The position numbers were made by a program, and so were the translations under genes. Below the pieces are notes generated by a model. It was given only the letters and a program-made list of their open reading frames with translations. It searched no databases and was not told the DNA's origin. Of a stretch of DNA of 61,229 bases, positions 43,338 through 52,309 are shown in pieces. Source of the DNA: Lactiplantibacillus songbeiensis (GTDB lineage: Bacteria > Bacillota > Bacilli > Lactobacillales > Lactobacillaceae); contig NZ_BJDL01000026.1 in NCBI RefSeq assembly GCF_005405125.1, positions 1 to 61,229 on the forward strand. Direction: 5' to 3'. The first letter of the stretch is position 1, and every line of letters begins with the position of its first letter.

Positions 43338-43515
43338 AACGCCGGTCAATGCTGGTCATGTTTGGAAGTCAAAGTATGGTCTTCCCAGCCAGGGGTTATC
43401 TAAGTCGGACAATCAACGACAGTTTTGAAGACCGGGTTTGGCTTCAAAATGGCCCATGGCGTTCCAGCGTTTTAGGAACCAACTGGCAGGCGGCAACTTC
43501 AATTAGCACCAAGCG
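43338..43515 (-). repeat. Three-way-junction repeat, B type
   Basis: Contains GGTTATCTAAGTCGGAC, TTTTGAAG / CTTCAAAA (43413-43420 / 43442-43449), CATGGCGTTCCAGCGTTTTAGG and the right end ATTAGCACCAAGCG. Left half diverged. The remaining bases 43209-43337 show no gene. Confidence 0.7.
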
Positions 43516-43592
43516 CAAAGATTAAATATTTCGATTGTAAGTAAACGACTGGTATCATAAAGTTAATGATGTGAAAGGCAGGTTAACAGAAA

Positions 43593-44096
43593 ATGACTAA
43601 AAAGCAGTTTAATCAAAAAGCCGCGATGATCGCGGGGATTACTGGTGGGGTGATTTCAGGGTTAGTGAAGCTTGGCTGGGAGAATATCTTGCCACCACGG
43701 ACGGCTGATCGGGATCAAACGAATCCACCACAGCAATTATTGCAACAGGTCGGGGTACCAGCTAGCGTCACCCATGCCACCTATACGTATTCTGGTCAAC
43801 AATTGCCTGCGGTCAGCTATATGATGCACTTCGGTTTTTCGACGACCTTTGCAGTGGCCTATAGTTTATGGGCCCGCCAACATCCTAAGGCCCAAGCCGG
43901 CAGTAGTGCGCTCTTTGGTTTAGGTATCTGGACGGCGTTTCATCATGGTATCTTACCAGCCCTTGGGACGATTCCTAGTGCCAAAAAGCAGCCGACTGAA
44001 GAACATGTTTCAGAAGCAATCGGGCACGTCTTATGGATGTGGACGGCCGATTGGGTCAGTGCCGCGATTTATGATCGCTTAACGAAAAAACACTAA
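43593..44096 (+). CDS. YagU family protein (DUF1440)
   Basis: 167 residues with three or four hydrophobic stretches. Features: AAMIAGITGGVISGLVKLGWE with an acidic residue at its end, NPPQQLL, and FGLGIWTAFHHGILPALG and HVLWMWTADW, as in YagU inner-membrane proteins linked to acid survival in E. coli. Precise role unknown. Monocistronic. Confidence 0.83.
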   Translation: MTKKQFNQKAAMIAGITGGVISGLVKLGWENILPPRTADRDQTNPPQQLLQQVGVPASVTHATYTYSGQQLPAVSYMMHFGFSTTFAVAYSLWARQHPKAQAGSSALFGLGIWTAFHHGILPALGTIPSAKKQPTEEHVSEAIGHVLWMWTADWVSAAIYDRLTKKH

Positions 44097-44228
44097 GTAA
44101 AACGGTTACTTTCACATTAGTTTCTCATTTCTTAATAATTTGTGCTAAACTGTTAATATTGTTTGGCTTTTTTAGCCAAAATACCTAGAAATGGGAACGG
44201 AGCGAGCGATGTGAAACAGGGGACACAA

Positions 44229-45530
44229 ATGAAACGGTATCACCATTTTCGATTGAGCTTAGGTTGGCAGATTTTGGTTGGGTTAGTCGTTGGGATTGTC
44301 TTAGGCGTGGTCTTTTATGGGAATCAGACCGCAATTACAGCGATGCAAAATATCGGGACGATGTTTATCAGCCTGATTCAGATGATTGTATTGCCGATTG
44401 TGGTGGCTTGTTTAATTACTGGGATTGCCAATATGGGTGATCTGAAAAAACTTGGCCGGATTGGTGGCAAGACGATTATTTATTTTGAACTAATGACGAC
44501 GGTGGCGATTGCACTAGGGTTATTAGTTGGTAACGTCTTTCACCCTGGCGACTACATCAACATTCATCAGCTCCACAGTAGTAATATTAGTCAATATGTG
44601 GCTACCGCTAAGACGGTTTCACATAATGGCATCTGGTCGACGGTCATGGGAATCATTCCAACCAATGTTTTTAAATCATTGTCAGATGGTGATATGATTC
44701 CGGTAATCTTTTTTGCCGTCTTCTTCGGTTTAGGGACTGCGGCGATTGGTGATCAAGGAAAAGTCATCTTAGACTTTATGAACGCCGTGGCTGAAGCGAT
44801 GTTTAAAGTAACGAATTGGGTCATGCACACTGCCCCAATTGGGGTCTGTGCTTTAATTGGCGTGACCGTTGCTCAGATGGGGCTGAAAGCCTTGGCGCCA
44901 CTAGGTTACTTTATTATCTTGGCCTATGTGACGATGGCCGTCTTTATTGTGGTCGTAATGGGCTTAGTGGCGCGAGCGTTCGGTTTGAATATCTGGCATT
45001 TATTACGGGTGATTCGTGATGAAATGGTGCTCGGCTTTTCAACGGCTAGTTCGGAAGCGGCTTTGCCGAAGATTATTGATAAGATGGGTAAGTATGGTGT
45101 CAGTCAAGGTATCGTGTCGTTTGTGATTCCAACTGGGTATACGTTTAACTTGGATGGATCGGCGATTTATCAATCATTAGCGGCGTTATTTTTAGCGCAA
45201 GCCTATGGGATTCATTTGTCATTGAGTCAGCAGATTACGTTGTTGATTGTCTTGATGATTACGTCCAAAGGCATTGCTGGGGTGCCTGGCGCCTCGTTTG
45301 TGGTATTACTAGCAACGATTTCGTCAATTGGGGTGCCCGTTCAAGGGCTAGCTTTTATTGCCGGAATTGACCGGCTAGTTGATATGGGCCGGACCGTGGT
45401 TAACGTGGTTGGTAATTCACTGGCCGCCGTGATTATTGGAAAGTCGGAACATGAATTTGATGCTGATCAAAGTGAGCACTACTTAGCTGAGATTCGCGCG
45501 GGCAAGACGACCGCAGCCGGAACTAAATAA
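44229..45530 (+). CDS. Dicarboxylate/amino acid:cation symporter (DAACS)
   Basis: 433 residues, the GltP/DctA fold with eight segments and two re-entrant loops. Signature elements STASSEAALP (loop 1) and GYTFNLDGSAIYQSLAALF with the NLDG substrate motif, then GIAGVPGASFVVL (loop 2) and GIDRLVDMGRTVVNVVGN. Imports glutamate/aspartate or C4 dicarboxylates with Na+ or H+. ATG 44229 (AGGGG before it) or GTG 44211 could be the start. Confidence 0.92.
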   Translation: MKRYHHFRLSLGWQILVGLVVGIVLGVVFYGNQTAITAMQNIGTMFISLIQMIVLPIVVACLITGIANMGDLKKLGRIGGKTIIYFELMTTVAIALGLLVGNVFHPGDYINIHQLHSSNISQYVATAKTVSHNGIWSTVMGIIPTNVFKSLSDGDMIPVIFFAVFFGLGTAAIGDQGKVILDFMNAVAEAMFKVTNWVMHTAPIGVCALIGVTVAQMGLKALAPLGYFIILAYVTMAVFIVVVMGLVARAFGLNIWHLLRVIRDEMVLGFSTASSEAALPKIIDKMGKYGVSQGIVSFVIPTGYTFNLDGSAIYQSLAALFLAQAYGIHLSLSQQITLLIVLMITSKGIAGVPGASFVVLLATISSIGVPVQGLAFIAGIDRLVDMGRTVVNVVGNSLAAVIIGKSEHEFDADQSEHYLAEIRAGKTTAAGTK

Positions 45531-45544
45531 AATTGTACTGAACG

Positions 45545-45569
45545 AAGGGACTGTGATGCAGCCCTTTTT
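45545..45569 (+). terminator. Weak terminator after the symporter
   Basis: AAGGGACTG / CAGCCCTT with one bulge, then T5. Confidence 0.55.
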
Positions 45570-45593
45570 GTTTGCCATGAGGAGGGAAACTGA

Positions 45594-46409
45594 ATGCAAA
45601 CCTATTTTACGATTGGTCAGTTGGCTGCGCTGTTTGATGTGAAGATTCCAACGTTGCGCTACTATGACGAGATTGGCCTATTGACGCCAGCTAAAGTCGA
45701 CGCAACTAGTCATTATCGCTATTATTCAACGGCGCAATTTGAGCGTTTGAGTACGATTAAGTATTTTCGAGCACTCGGCGTGAGCTTACCGGCAATCGCT
45801 GATTTCTTTGCTGCGCGCGATTTGCCGAAGCTTAAACAACTCTTACATCAGCAACAAGCGACGGTCGCCGAGCAACTGGCAACGCTCCAAGTGATCGATC
45901 AACGAGTCACGGCACGGCTAACGCAGATTGAACAAGCGGAGCAAGCACAGTTAGGCGTCCCCCAGCTGGTGACGTTAGCGCCACAACCGGTCTTGTATTT
46001 ACGACAAGCCTATACTGCACAGGATGATATTGAATTAGTGATTGCTAAATTGCGGGAGCGCTATGATTTGGCACAAGATGTCTTCTTAGGCAAGATTACG
46101 TTGTCGTTGTCCGTAGCCGAGCTAACGGTTGGCCACTTTGATCAGTATAGTGGGATCTTGTTGGCCTTTGAACCAGGTGATCAGCCGAGAACTGGTCAGC
46201 AACTACTGCCAGGCGGATCGGCGCTGCAACTCACGTTTGCGGGAACGCATCAGCAGGCCGGCCCATATTATGAACAATTATTAACCGTATGTCGTGACCA
46301 TCATTGGCGACTCCGTGCGGCCGCTTTGGAGACGGCACTAATTGATTATGGGATTACCGATGATGTCAGTCAATCTGTGACGCGGATTCAGTTGCCAATT
46401 ACGACTTGA
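45594..46409 (+). CDS. MerR family regulator with GyrI-like effector domain
   Basis: 271 residues. MerR HTH (FTIGQLAALFDVKIPTLRYYDEIGLL, quoted partly: LFDVKIPTLRYYDE), coiled-coil helix (80-118), and a BmrR/GyrI-like ligand domain (about 130-270). Such proteins sense cationic drugs and activate efflux genes. Genes beside it are the symporter and a DUF554 gene; neither is an obvious target. Confidence 0.88.
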   Translation: MQTYFTIGQLAALFDVKIPTLRYYDEIGLLTPAKVDATSHYRYYSTAQFERLSTIKYFRALGVSLPAIADFFAARDLPKLKQLLHQQQATVAEQLATLQVIDQRVTARLTQIEQAEQAQLGVPQLVTLAPQPVLYLRQAYTAQDDIELVIAKLRERYDLAQDVFLGKITLSLSVAELTVGHFDQYSGILLAFEPGDQPRTGQQLLPGGSALQLTFAGTHQQAGPYYEQLLTVCRDHHWRLRAAALETALIDYGITDDVSQSVTRIQLPITT

Positions 46410-46466
46410 CGCTCTAGTAACTAGAGACTTTATAATAAAGAAACTAATAAATAGGAGTGAGCCAGC

Positions 46467-47144
46467 ATGATTGGCACGATTTTTAACGTCAGTATGATTT
46501 TAATTGGCTGTACGCTAGGGAGTGTTTTTAAGCACGGCATTAAGCCGGCTTACCATGAGATTCTAATGCAGGCACTAGGCTTAGCGGCCACCGTCATTGG
46601 AATTAACGCGGTCGTTCAGCGAATGCCGCAAAGTAAATATCCGGTCTTGTTCATTGTCAGTTTGGCGTTAGGCGGCATTATTGGACAGGCGCTAGATCTG
46701 CAAGGTCACTTTGATAAGCTAGTCGGCCGGTTTTCTGGCGGCAACTTAGCGGAGGGGCTGGCGACAGCGATCTTATTGTATTGCATCGGCTCGTTATCGA
46801 TTTTGGGTCCGATTGAAGCGGCGTTGAAGCATGACTATACGTTCTTATTTACTAACGGGATGTTAGATGGAATTACCTCGATTGTGCTAGCGTCAACGTT
46901 TGGCTTTGGCATCGCGATTGCTGCGGGAGTGTTATTTCTCTGGCAAGGGTCGATTTACGTCTTAGCGTTAGTCTTGCGCTCGGCACTAAGCACCACATTG
47001 ATTAATGAAATTACGATTGTTGGCGGTATCTTAATCTTAGCTTCCGGTTTAGGGTTGCTAAATATTAAAAAGATCAATACGTTGAATTTACTGCCAGCGT
47101 TATTGGTGCCGCCAATTGCGATTGCAATTTTAAATTTATTCTAG
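46467..47144 (+). CDS. DUF554 family membrane protein
   Basis: 225 residues, six or seven hydrophobic segments. IGTIFNVSMILIGCTLGSVF at the start, LALGGIIGQALDL and CIGSLSILGPIEAAL are the family hallmarks (YdfK/YqgA-like). Function unknown, perhaps transport. Confidence 0.87.
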   Translation: MIGTIFNVSMILIGCTLGSVFKHGIKPAYHEILMQALGLAATVIGINAVVQRMPQSKYPVLFIVSLALGGIIGQALDLQGHFDKLVGRFSGGNLAEGLATAILLYCIGSLSILGPIEAALKHDYTFLFTNGMLDGITSIVLASTFGFGIAIAAGVLFLWQGSIYVLALVLRSALSTTLINEITIVGGILILASGLGLLNIKKINTLNLLPALLVPPIAIAILNLF

Positions 47145-47148
47145 TAGA

Positions 47149-47186
47149 AAAGCCGTCCTGGGGTATTCATCAGGACGGCTTTCTTG
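47149..47186 (+). terminator. Terminator after DUF554 gene
   Basis: AAAAGCCGTCCTG / CAGGACGGCTTTC, then TTG. Confidence 0.8.
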
Positions 47187-47258
47187 TATATAAGCTTTAG
47201 ACAGATAGTTATCGAATTAAAATTTTGTTGGGTCAGAATCGGCATTAATAGCAACTAT

Positions 47259-47649
47259 GCTTGGTGCTAGTTGCTATTGCCGCTTATCAGTTGGTTCCTA
47301 AAATGCTGGAGCGCCATGGGCCATTTTGAAGCCGAGACCCGATTTTCAAAACTGTCGTTGGCCTAAGTCCGAGCAGATCACTTGCACTTAGGCCAACGAC
47401 ACGGCTGAACATTTTAGGAACCAACGGCTCGGCTAAATTTGTGGTCGACAATAAATAATCATTAATTCTCGTTAACTAACGCCGGGCGGGCCAGAATTGG
47501 CTCAGTGGTGTCGTTTATCTTAGTCGGTGATTTTCCGACTTAGATAAAGCCCGGCTTGGAAGACCGCTCTTTGGCTTCCAAACGCGGCCACCACGTTCCA
47601 GCCGATTCTGGCCCAACCAGAGTGACAATTTAAACCAACTACAAGCGTG
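47259..47649 (+). mobile_element. Composite three-way-junction element, B+A
   Basis: Same order as 32565-32969: left end GCTTGGTGCTAGTT, B unit with GTTGGTTCCTAAAATG closing stem repeated in inverse near 47410-47425 and hairpin GGCCTAAGTCCGAG / CTTGCACTTAGGCC, then A unit with CAGAATTGGCTC (from 47492) and TTGGAAG / CTTCCAA hairpin. Flanks GCAACTAT (47251-47258) and GCAACCAT (47650-47657) look like a diverged target duplication. Confidence 0.8.
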
Positions 47650-47706
47650 GCAACCATCTATAACTGAATGATTGTTTTTTACGGTAGGCGGCAAAGCTAG
47701 TCCTCA

Positions 47707-48210
47707 CTACTCCAAATGATGTCGTTGTCGAAATGCAGCCCGATTCTTATCCAAATGCTGGTGAATCCGGTCAATCAGTAATTGCCGGCGCACTGGGGAA
47801 GTGGGCGTCAATGGTGTCAATGGAAACCGTTCATCGATATCGATTGTCGGTGGATGAATCGCCATTGGAGCAGCTAAAGCAATCGCTAAGCTATCGGGCT
47901 GATGTTGGTACATCAAGTCATTGCGAATCGCAAAGCGAATCTGATTCTTAGTTGCTAAACAAATGTAACGGTCGATAATGTCCTGGTCCAGCAGTCCATG
48001 CAGTAACAATTGATAGTCTGGATGAGCGAGCATTTCAGTTCGTAACTCAGGCGAGTAGTCGCGTAAGAGTGCTTGGGTAAAGGTGATCCCTAAGTCTAAA
48101 CGTTCGTGAAATGTGCCTAAGTTGCGATGTTGTTCGTCGGGATGCAAGACCGGCGCACCAAAGATGGCAGTTTGTAGATGTTTGTCCATCTGATCTTCGG
48201 ATTGTGACAT
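47707..48210 (-). CDS. YueI family protein (DUF1694)
   Basis: 167 residues, soluble. The pattern DKHLQTAIFGAPVLHPDEQHRNLGTFHERL (quoted partly: LHPDEQHRNLGTFHER) matches the start of YueI proteins, compared with the remembered B. subtilis protein. ATG 48210 with AAAGGAC is chosen; the frame is open to 48264. No biochemical function is known. It is followed by the repeat element. Confidence 0.8.
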   Translation of the reverse strand: MSQSEDQMDKHLQTAIFGAPVLHPDEQHRNLGTFHERLDLGITFTQALLRDYSPELRTEMLAHPDYQLLLHGLLDQDIIDRYICLATKNQIRFAIRNDLMYQHQPDSLAIALAAPMAIHPPTIDIDERFPLTPLTPTSPVRRQLLIDRIHQHLDKNRAAFRQRHHLE

Positions 48211-48320
48211 GGTTTCAAGTCCTTTCCAAAGAGTGGCCTGATCGGTAGATGTAACCGTTTCCACTCAAAGTCGTTACCTTAATTGTAAATAAGTTCACGA
48301 TTTTAGCAAATTAAGATTTT

Positions 48321-49676
48321 CTAAAGCTGCTCAGTAGGTGCTGGATTTTCGATAGTTAACGTGGCTGTAAAGGTTTGTTCGGCAATCTGATAAGCCACAT
48401 TAACTTCCTTAGTAGCCAGTTGTTCAATACTACTTAAGCCGTACCCTAAATGACCTGGTTTAGTCGTAAAGCGACTCTTTTTAATTCGATTTAAATTAAT
48501 CGTATCGTTGGCTGGAATTTTATTTTGAATCACAAATTGGACGGCGTTCGTTTGTTGATCCAACGTGATCAGTAAGTTGACTAACTGATCGACTTGACTG
48601 GCCGCATCAATCGCGTTATCCAACAGATTACCCAAGATACGAACGATTTTAATATGGGCATTCGGCTGTAACTTGATGGGTTGTAAAATGGCCAGTTGCA
48701 GTTTAACTTGGCGACTGGCGGCCGCTTCATATTTAGAATAAATGAGGCCACTGATTTCGGGTGCCTGTAAGTTGTGTAGTTGTTCAGGTCCCGCACTAGA
48801 CTTTAAATTATTGCCAGCGGGGAGGACTTCATTTTCGAAGTAGTGCTGCAAGCCATGGACATCCTGGTTCTGAATATATTGCGACATACTGAGTAAGATA
48901 TTTTGGTAGTCGTGCTTGAATAAGTGGAGCTCCTGATTTCGGTGGCTGAGCAGCTCATTATAACTGGACATTTGCCGGAGCAATTGGGCATCGGTAAGAC
49001 GGCTGTTTTTACTGTTGACCAAATAAAAGCCAATAATTCCGAAAATAATGCAAGCGGCAATGGCCACGTACATTTGTAAAACAACGTTTAGTTCTAGAAC
49101 GTAAGCGTATCCCAGGATATATAAACCATAGAATAATAGGACCAGCCAATAGTCACTATGGTCGATCTTGGCGTGTTGGAAAAAGTCGGCGGCTGAGACG
49201 TTAACTACCCACCGATGGGCGAGCAGCCCGATGATGATAATAATTGGTAAACAGATGACAACGGCGCCAAATAAGTTCAGATTGGCTGCCCAATCATGCA
49301 TGTGAATCGATTGACGTAAGCGCATGGGAGCATCGGAAGACATTATCCATTTTAAAAATACCCCAGCCAGGCCGCCGATTAATCGTTTGACGGCATTCAA
49401 AAAGATCGATAACGGCAACATTAAGATCCACTTGGTATACAGCAGGCGGGCACTCATAATCGTGTTGACGACTGTGATTGGAACGACCCAGAAGAAGACG
49501 AGTGGGACTTGAGGAAACCAAACTGTGGCTAGTTGGCCGAAAATCCCGAAGAAGATGACTAGGCTGATCCAAACTGCACTTAATTTCCAAGTTAAATACT
49601 CTCGGAAGGCTAGCATAAAAATCATCATTTCATAACCGCCCGAGGTTAGTGAGAGAGCATACAGGAGCGCTTCCAT
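48321..49676 (-). CDS. GHKL-domain sensor histidine kinase, orphan
   Basis: 451 residues. Six or seven N-terminal membrane segments (1-225), a dimerisation helix with phosphoacceptor His in LFKHDYQN (about 255), and a GHKL ATPase domain with the N box LGNLLDNAIDAA and G box GLSSIEQLA, as in AgrC/ComD-type HPK10 kinases that sense peptides. Normally such kinases sit beside a LytTR response regulator and a pheromone gene; neither is present within several kb. GAGGTG precedes the start. Confidence 0.85.
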   Translation of the reverse strand: MEALLYALSLTSGGYEMMIFMLAFREYLTWKLSAVWISLVIFFGIFGQLATVWFPQVPLVFFWVVPITVVNTIMSARLLYTKWILMLPLSIFLNAVKRLIGGLAGVFLKWIMSSDAPMRLRQSIHMHDWAANLNLFGAVVICLPIIIIIGLLAHRWVVNVSAADFFQHAKIDHSDYWLVLLFYGLYILGYAYVLELNVVLQMYVAIAACIIFGIIGFYLVNSKNSRLTDAQLLRQMSSYNELLSHRNQELHLFKHDYQNILLSMSQYIQNQDVHGLQHYFENEVLPAGNNLKSSAGPEQLHNLQAPEISGLIYSKYEAAASRQVKLQLAILQPIKLQPNAHIKIVRILGNLLDNAIDAASQVDQLVNLLITLDQQTNAVQFVIQNKIPANDTINLNRIKKSRFTTKPGHLGYGLSSIEQLATKEVNVAYQIAEQTFTATLTIENPAPTEQL

Positions 49677-49872
49677 AGATATAACACCTCATTTGTTAAA
49701 AAATTTAGTCTAGAAACAGTTTGTAAGTTGATATTACTAATCATAAATCAATTGGTAATCGTTGCCACGTAAAAATTGCAAAAAAAGGAAACTTTTTGCT
49801 TGCCTTCGACTAACTAGAAGCTAGTACCTTATAAATTATCAAAATAAGCAGAACTGAAAGGGGCTAATTAGG

Positions 49873-50445
49873 ATGCAAAATATCTTAATCGCGGGGGTTA
49901 TCCCGCAACAACGCATTCAACAACTTTTACAGACCATTGATCAAATGCTGGCAGTCACTTTAACCGTCTACACCCCAGCGGCCTATCGTTCGGACTGGCC
50001 CGCCGATGTCACCGTCTTAACTGGTGACTTAAATGATCTAGGCGGATTAACTGCGGCAGTGATTGACCAAGATATTATCCTAGTTCAACTAGATTCTAAG
50101 GCGCTGGTTGCCCAAACACAATCCTTAATTACCGTCTTGAATACCCAACCAAGCACGCGCCTGATGCTGGCTAGTCCAGATAGCATTTTATCGTTAACCC
50201 AAAACCAAGTGAAGTGGTATCACCAGCGGCGGCAACGACAACAATTGGCGGCTATTCGAGTGATGGAACAGCAATTACGGCATAGCGGACTTGATTTTAC
50301 GTTGATTGAGGGGACTGAGGCCGCGACCACGGCTATCTATACGCAAGCCATGCAACAGGATTGGTTAACCGCAATGCCGACACGTCGGGCTTTGAGCTTA
50401 CTTGACTATTTAACCGTTGGTGTCAGTTGGCCGCTAGCTGCCTAA
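49873..50445 (+). CDS. Degenerate NAD(P)-binding-like protein
   Basis: 190 residues. The chain follows an NmrA/atypical SDR order: beta-1 NILIAGV, VTVLTGDLNDLGGL, IILVQLD, RLMLASP, and FTLIEGT. The glycine loop after beta-1 reads AGVIPQQR instead of GxxGxxG, so cofactor binding is doubtful. Perhaps a structural or regulatory remnant. Preceded by a dyad ACTAG-AG-CTAGT at 49814-49825. Confidence 0.6.
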   Translation: MQNILIAGVIPQQRIQQLLQTIDQMLAVTLTVYTPAAYRSDWPADVTVLTGDLNDLGGLTAAVIDQDIILVQLDSKALVAQTQSLITVLNTQPSTRLMLASPDSILSLTQNQVKWYHQRRQRQQLAAIRVMEQQLRHSGLDFTLIEGTEAATTAIYTQAMQQDWLTAMPTRRALSLLDYLTVGVSWPLAA

Positions 50446-50565
50446 ATGGAACTTGAAGTTAGTTTGGTGTTTTTATAATATATTTAATGTTATTATCATC
50501 AAGGATAGTATGAATTATATTATTAGGAAACTTAATTAACTATAATCGAAATTAGGTGTGATAGA

Positions 50566-51318
50566 ATGCCAAAACATATGCAGCAACGCCAGCGCCGGTG
50601 GCCATTAATCATGATTGTCGGGGTTGTTTTAGCAGTGGCCGGTGTTACCGTGGCCCAAGTCTCAGATTGGATCGATGCCGCCTTTACTGCGAAACAAACC
50701 ACTGCGTCTAAGTCTAGGGTCACTAATCAGGTTAAGTTAGATGTGCCATTGATTAATCAAATGGCGGCACCGCGACTTTACAATGGTTGTGAAGTGACGT
50801 CATTGGCGATGGTGCTAAATTATAATCATCTTGATATATCAAAGAATGCGTTAGCAGCTAAATTGCCAAGCGTCCCTTTAACTTATGACAATGGGGAACG
50901 TGGTAATCCAAATACCGGCTTTGTTGGTGATATTACCGGCGATCAACCGGGGCTAGGGGTCTATCACGGCCCAATCTATCGGTTAGCCAAGACCCAAACG
51001 AGTCAGGTCAAAGATTTGACCGGGTCGGACTTTTCAGCCGTGATTAAACAGTTGGAGAAGGGCCGCCCAGTCTGGACGATAACGACGTTGACGTTTGCCC
51101 CGGTCAGCAACTTACAGACTTGGCAAACGCCGACTGGCAACGTCAAAGTGACGTACGATATGCACAGTGTCGTGATTGTTGGATTCAACCGTGCTAAAAA
51201 GGTGATATACATCAATAATCCGTATGGCCATAAACAGCAAGCAGTTAACTGGACTGACTTTGCCGCGGCCTATAAGCAGATGGGGCAACAGGCAATCGTG
51301 CTAACTTTAAATCATTAA
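50566..51318 (+). CDS. C39-like peptidase, membrane-anchored
   Basis: 250 residues. One N-terminal membrane segment (13-32) then a papain-like fold: NGCEVTSLAMVLNY with catalytic Cys75, DMHSVVIVGFN with His200, and INNPYG with Asn217. This is the C39_2 group, likely acting outside the cell. Substrate unknown; not an ABC-linked bacteriocin leader peptidase, since it is not fused to a transporter. Confidence 0.83.
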   Translation: MPKHMQQRQRRWPLIMIVGVVLAVAGVTVAQVSDWIDAAFTAKQTTASKSRVTNQVKLDVPLINQMAAPRLYNGCEVTSLAMVLNYNHLDISKNALAAKLPSVPLTYDNGERGNPNTGFVGDITGDQPGLGVYHGPIYRLAKTQTSQVKDLTGSDFSAVIKQLEKGRPVWTITTLTFAPVSNLQTWQTPTGNVKVTYDMHSVVIVGFNRAKKVIYINNPYGHKQQAVNWTDFAAAYKQMGQQAIVLTLNH

Positions 51319-51360
51319 AAAAATCCCACTTGGTCAAGTTGACTAAGCGGGATTTTTTTA
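51317..51360. terminator. Bidirectional terminator
   Basis: AAAAAATCCCACTT / AAGCGGGATTTTTT (one mismatch) between convergent genes. Confidence 0.85.
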
Positions 51361-51361
51361 G

Positions 51362-51601
51362 TTATCGAGTCTGATAACGATTACCAGTCCGCGCAAATTC
51401 TTGCACGAGCGGATCTAAATTAATGTTAAAGAAAGCGGCTAAGGCAAAGAGATGATTAATCGAGATTGAGTAGCCATTTTCGTAACGTGATAACATGGAA
51501 GGTGAGATCCGAACATGGTATTGAGCTGTAATTTGTTGCGAAACCGCAGCCAAGGTTAAATTTTCTGACCGCCGGGTACGCTTTAGTTCATCTGCTAACA
51601 T
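51362..51601 (-). CDS. Small XRE-family HTH protein
   Basis: 79 residues from ATG 51601 (GAGGTGG upstream). One Cro/CI-type HTH: LKRTRRSENLTLAAVSQQI and SPSMLSRYENGYSIS. No effector domain. Divergent from another small HTH gene; the pair may regulate each other. Confidence 0.8.
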   Translation of the reverse strand: MLADELKRTRRSENLTLAAVSQQITAQYHVRISPSMLSRYENGYSISINHLFALAAFFNINLDPLVQEFARTGNRYQTR

Positions 51602-51722
51602 CCACTGCCACCTCATTCCCTATTTTACCCATAATTTTGTTAAAAGCTATAATTAAATGTTGATGATAACGCTTAATTGGTGTAAGATTCCCTTATGGGG
51701 AACAAGAGAAGGGGGTGGTCAA

Positions 51723-51923
51723 ATGGAACCTAATAATGATGTATTGTTATTGGCCTACTTTAAGCAGAATCGGATTACGCAGCAGGACTTAGCAGACTCA
51801 ATCGGTCGTAGTGTGAACACGGTGTGGAATAAACTCCATGGGCGGTCGCATTGGAATACGGCAGAAGTCCAACAGTTGCATGACGATTTTGGCGTGCCAA
51901 CACAGTATTTTTTTCGTAATTAA
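51723..51923 (+). CDS. Small HTH protein
   Basis: 66 residues from ATG 51723 (AAGGGGGTGG upstream). Reads LLLAYFKQNRITQQDLADSIGRSVNTVWNKLHGR, a phage-repressor-like HTH (quoted in part: ITQQDLADSIGRS), and FGVPTQYFFRN at the end. May be a remnant of a mobile element or a stand-alone regulator. Confidence 0.75.
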   Translation: MEPNNDVLLLAYFKQNRITQQDLADSIGRSVNTVWNKLHGRSHWNTAEVQQLHDDFGVPTQYFFRN

Positions 51924-52044
51924 CTGGATGAAAATCTTTGGAGGAGCATCGGCAGACTACCGGTGAGGTTCAGTTATTGTCAGTAAAATGAATAAGTGTT
52001 TGTAAAAGGAGAGTTCGCGAATTTCGTGAGCTTTTTTTATTTAG

Positions 52045-52286
52045 AGTGTGAATGAAGGCGGTTTGAGGGTGAGCATTGCCTAGCCAAATGAGTATCCGGC
52101 GGGCTTTCCGGATGGTCATTTAGCGTAGCAAGCGGAATCCTCAGCCTGAACGAGCACGTTTCAAAAAGAGTGTGAGTGCGACCGGGTTGCCCATGAGCAT
52201 TGCCTAGCCAAGTGGGTATCCGGCGGGCTTTCCGGATGGTCATTTGGCGTAGCAAGCGGAATGGGCAGGTCAAGCGAGCACGTTTC
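52045..52286 (+). repeat. Tandem pair of a second structured repeat (family C)
   Basis: Two units of about 118 bp (52045-52162 and 52169-52286). Shared hairpin ATCCGG / CCGGAT (52094-52099 / 52108-52113) inside AAATGA / TCATTT, and in unit 2 AAGTG / CATTT. Outer arms differ but pair: GGTTTGAGG with CCTCAGCC in unit 1, TTGCCCAT with ATGGGCAG in unit 2. Shared words GAGCATTGCCTAGCC, GCGTAGCAAGCGGAAT, CGAGCACGTTTC. Confidence 0.75.
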
Positions 52287-52309
52287 GGCAATTTAAAGCT
52301 AACTAATCT

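Noticed and set aside
52045-52286. Possible CRISPR array
   Set aside because: Only two units, each over 100 bp with covarying arms and no spacer pattern; no cas genes.
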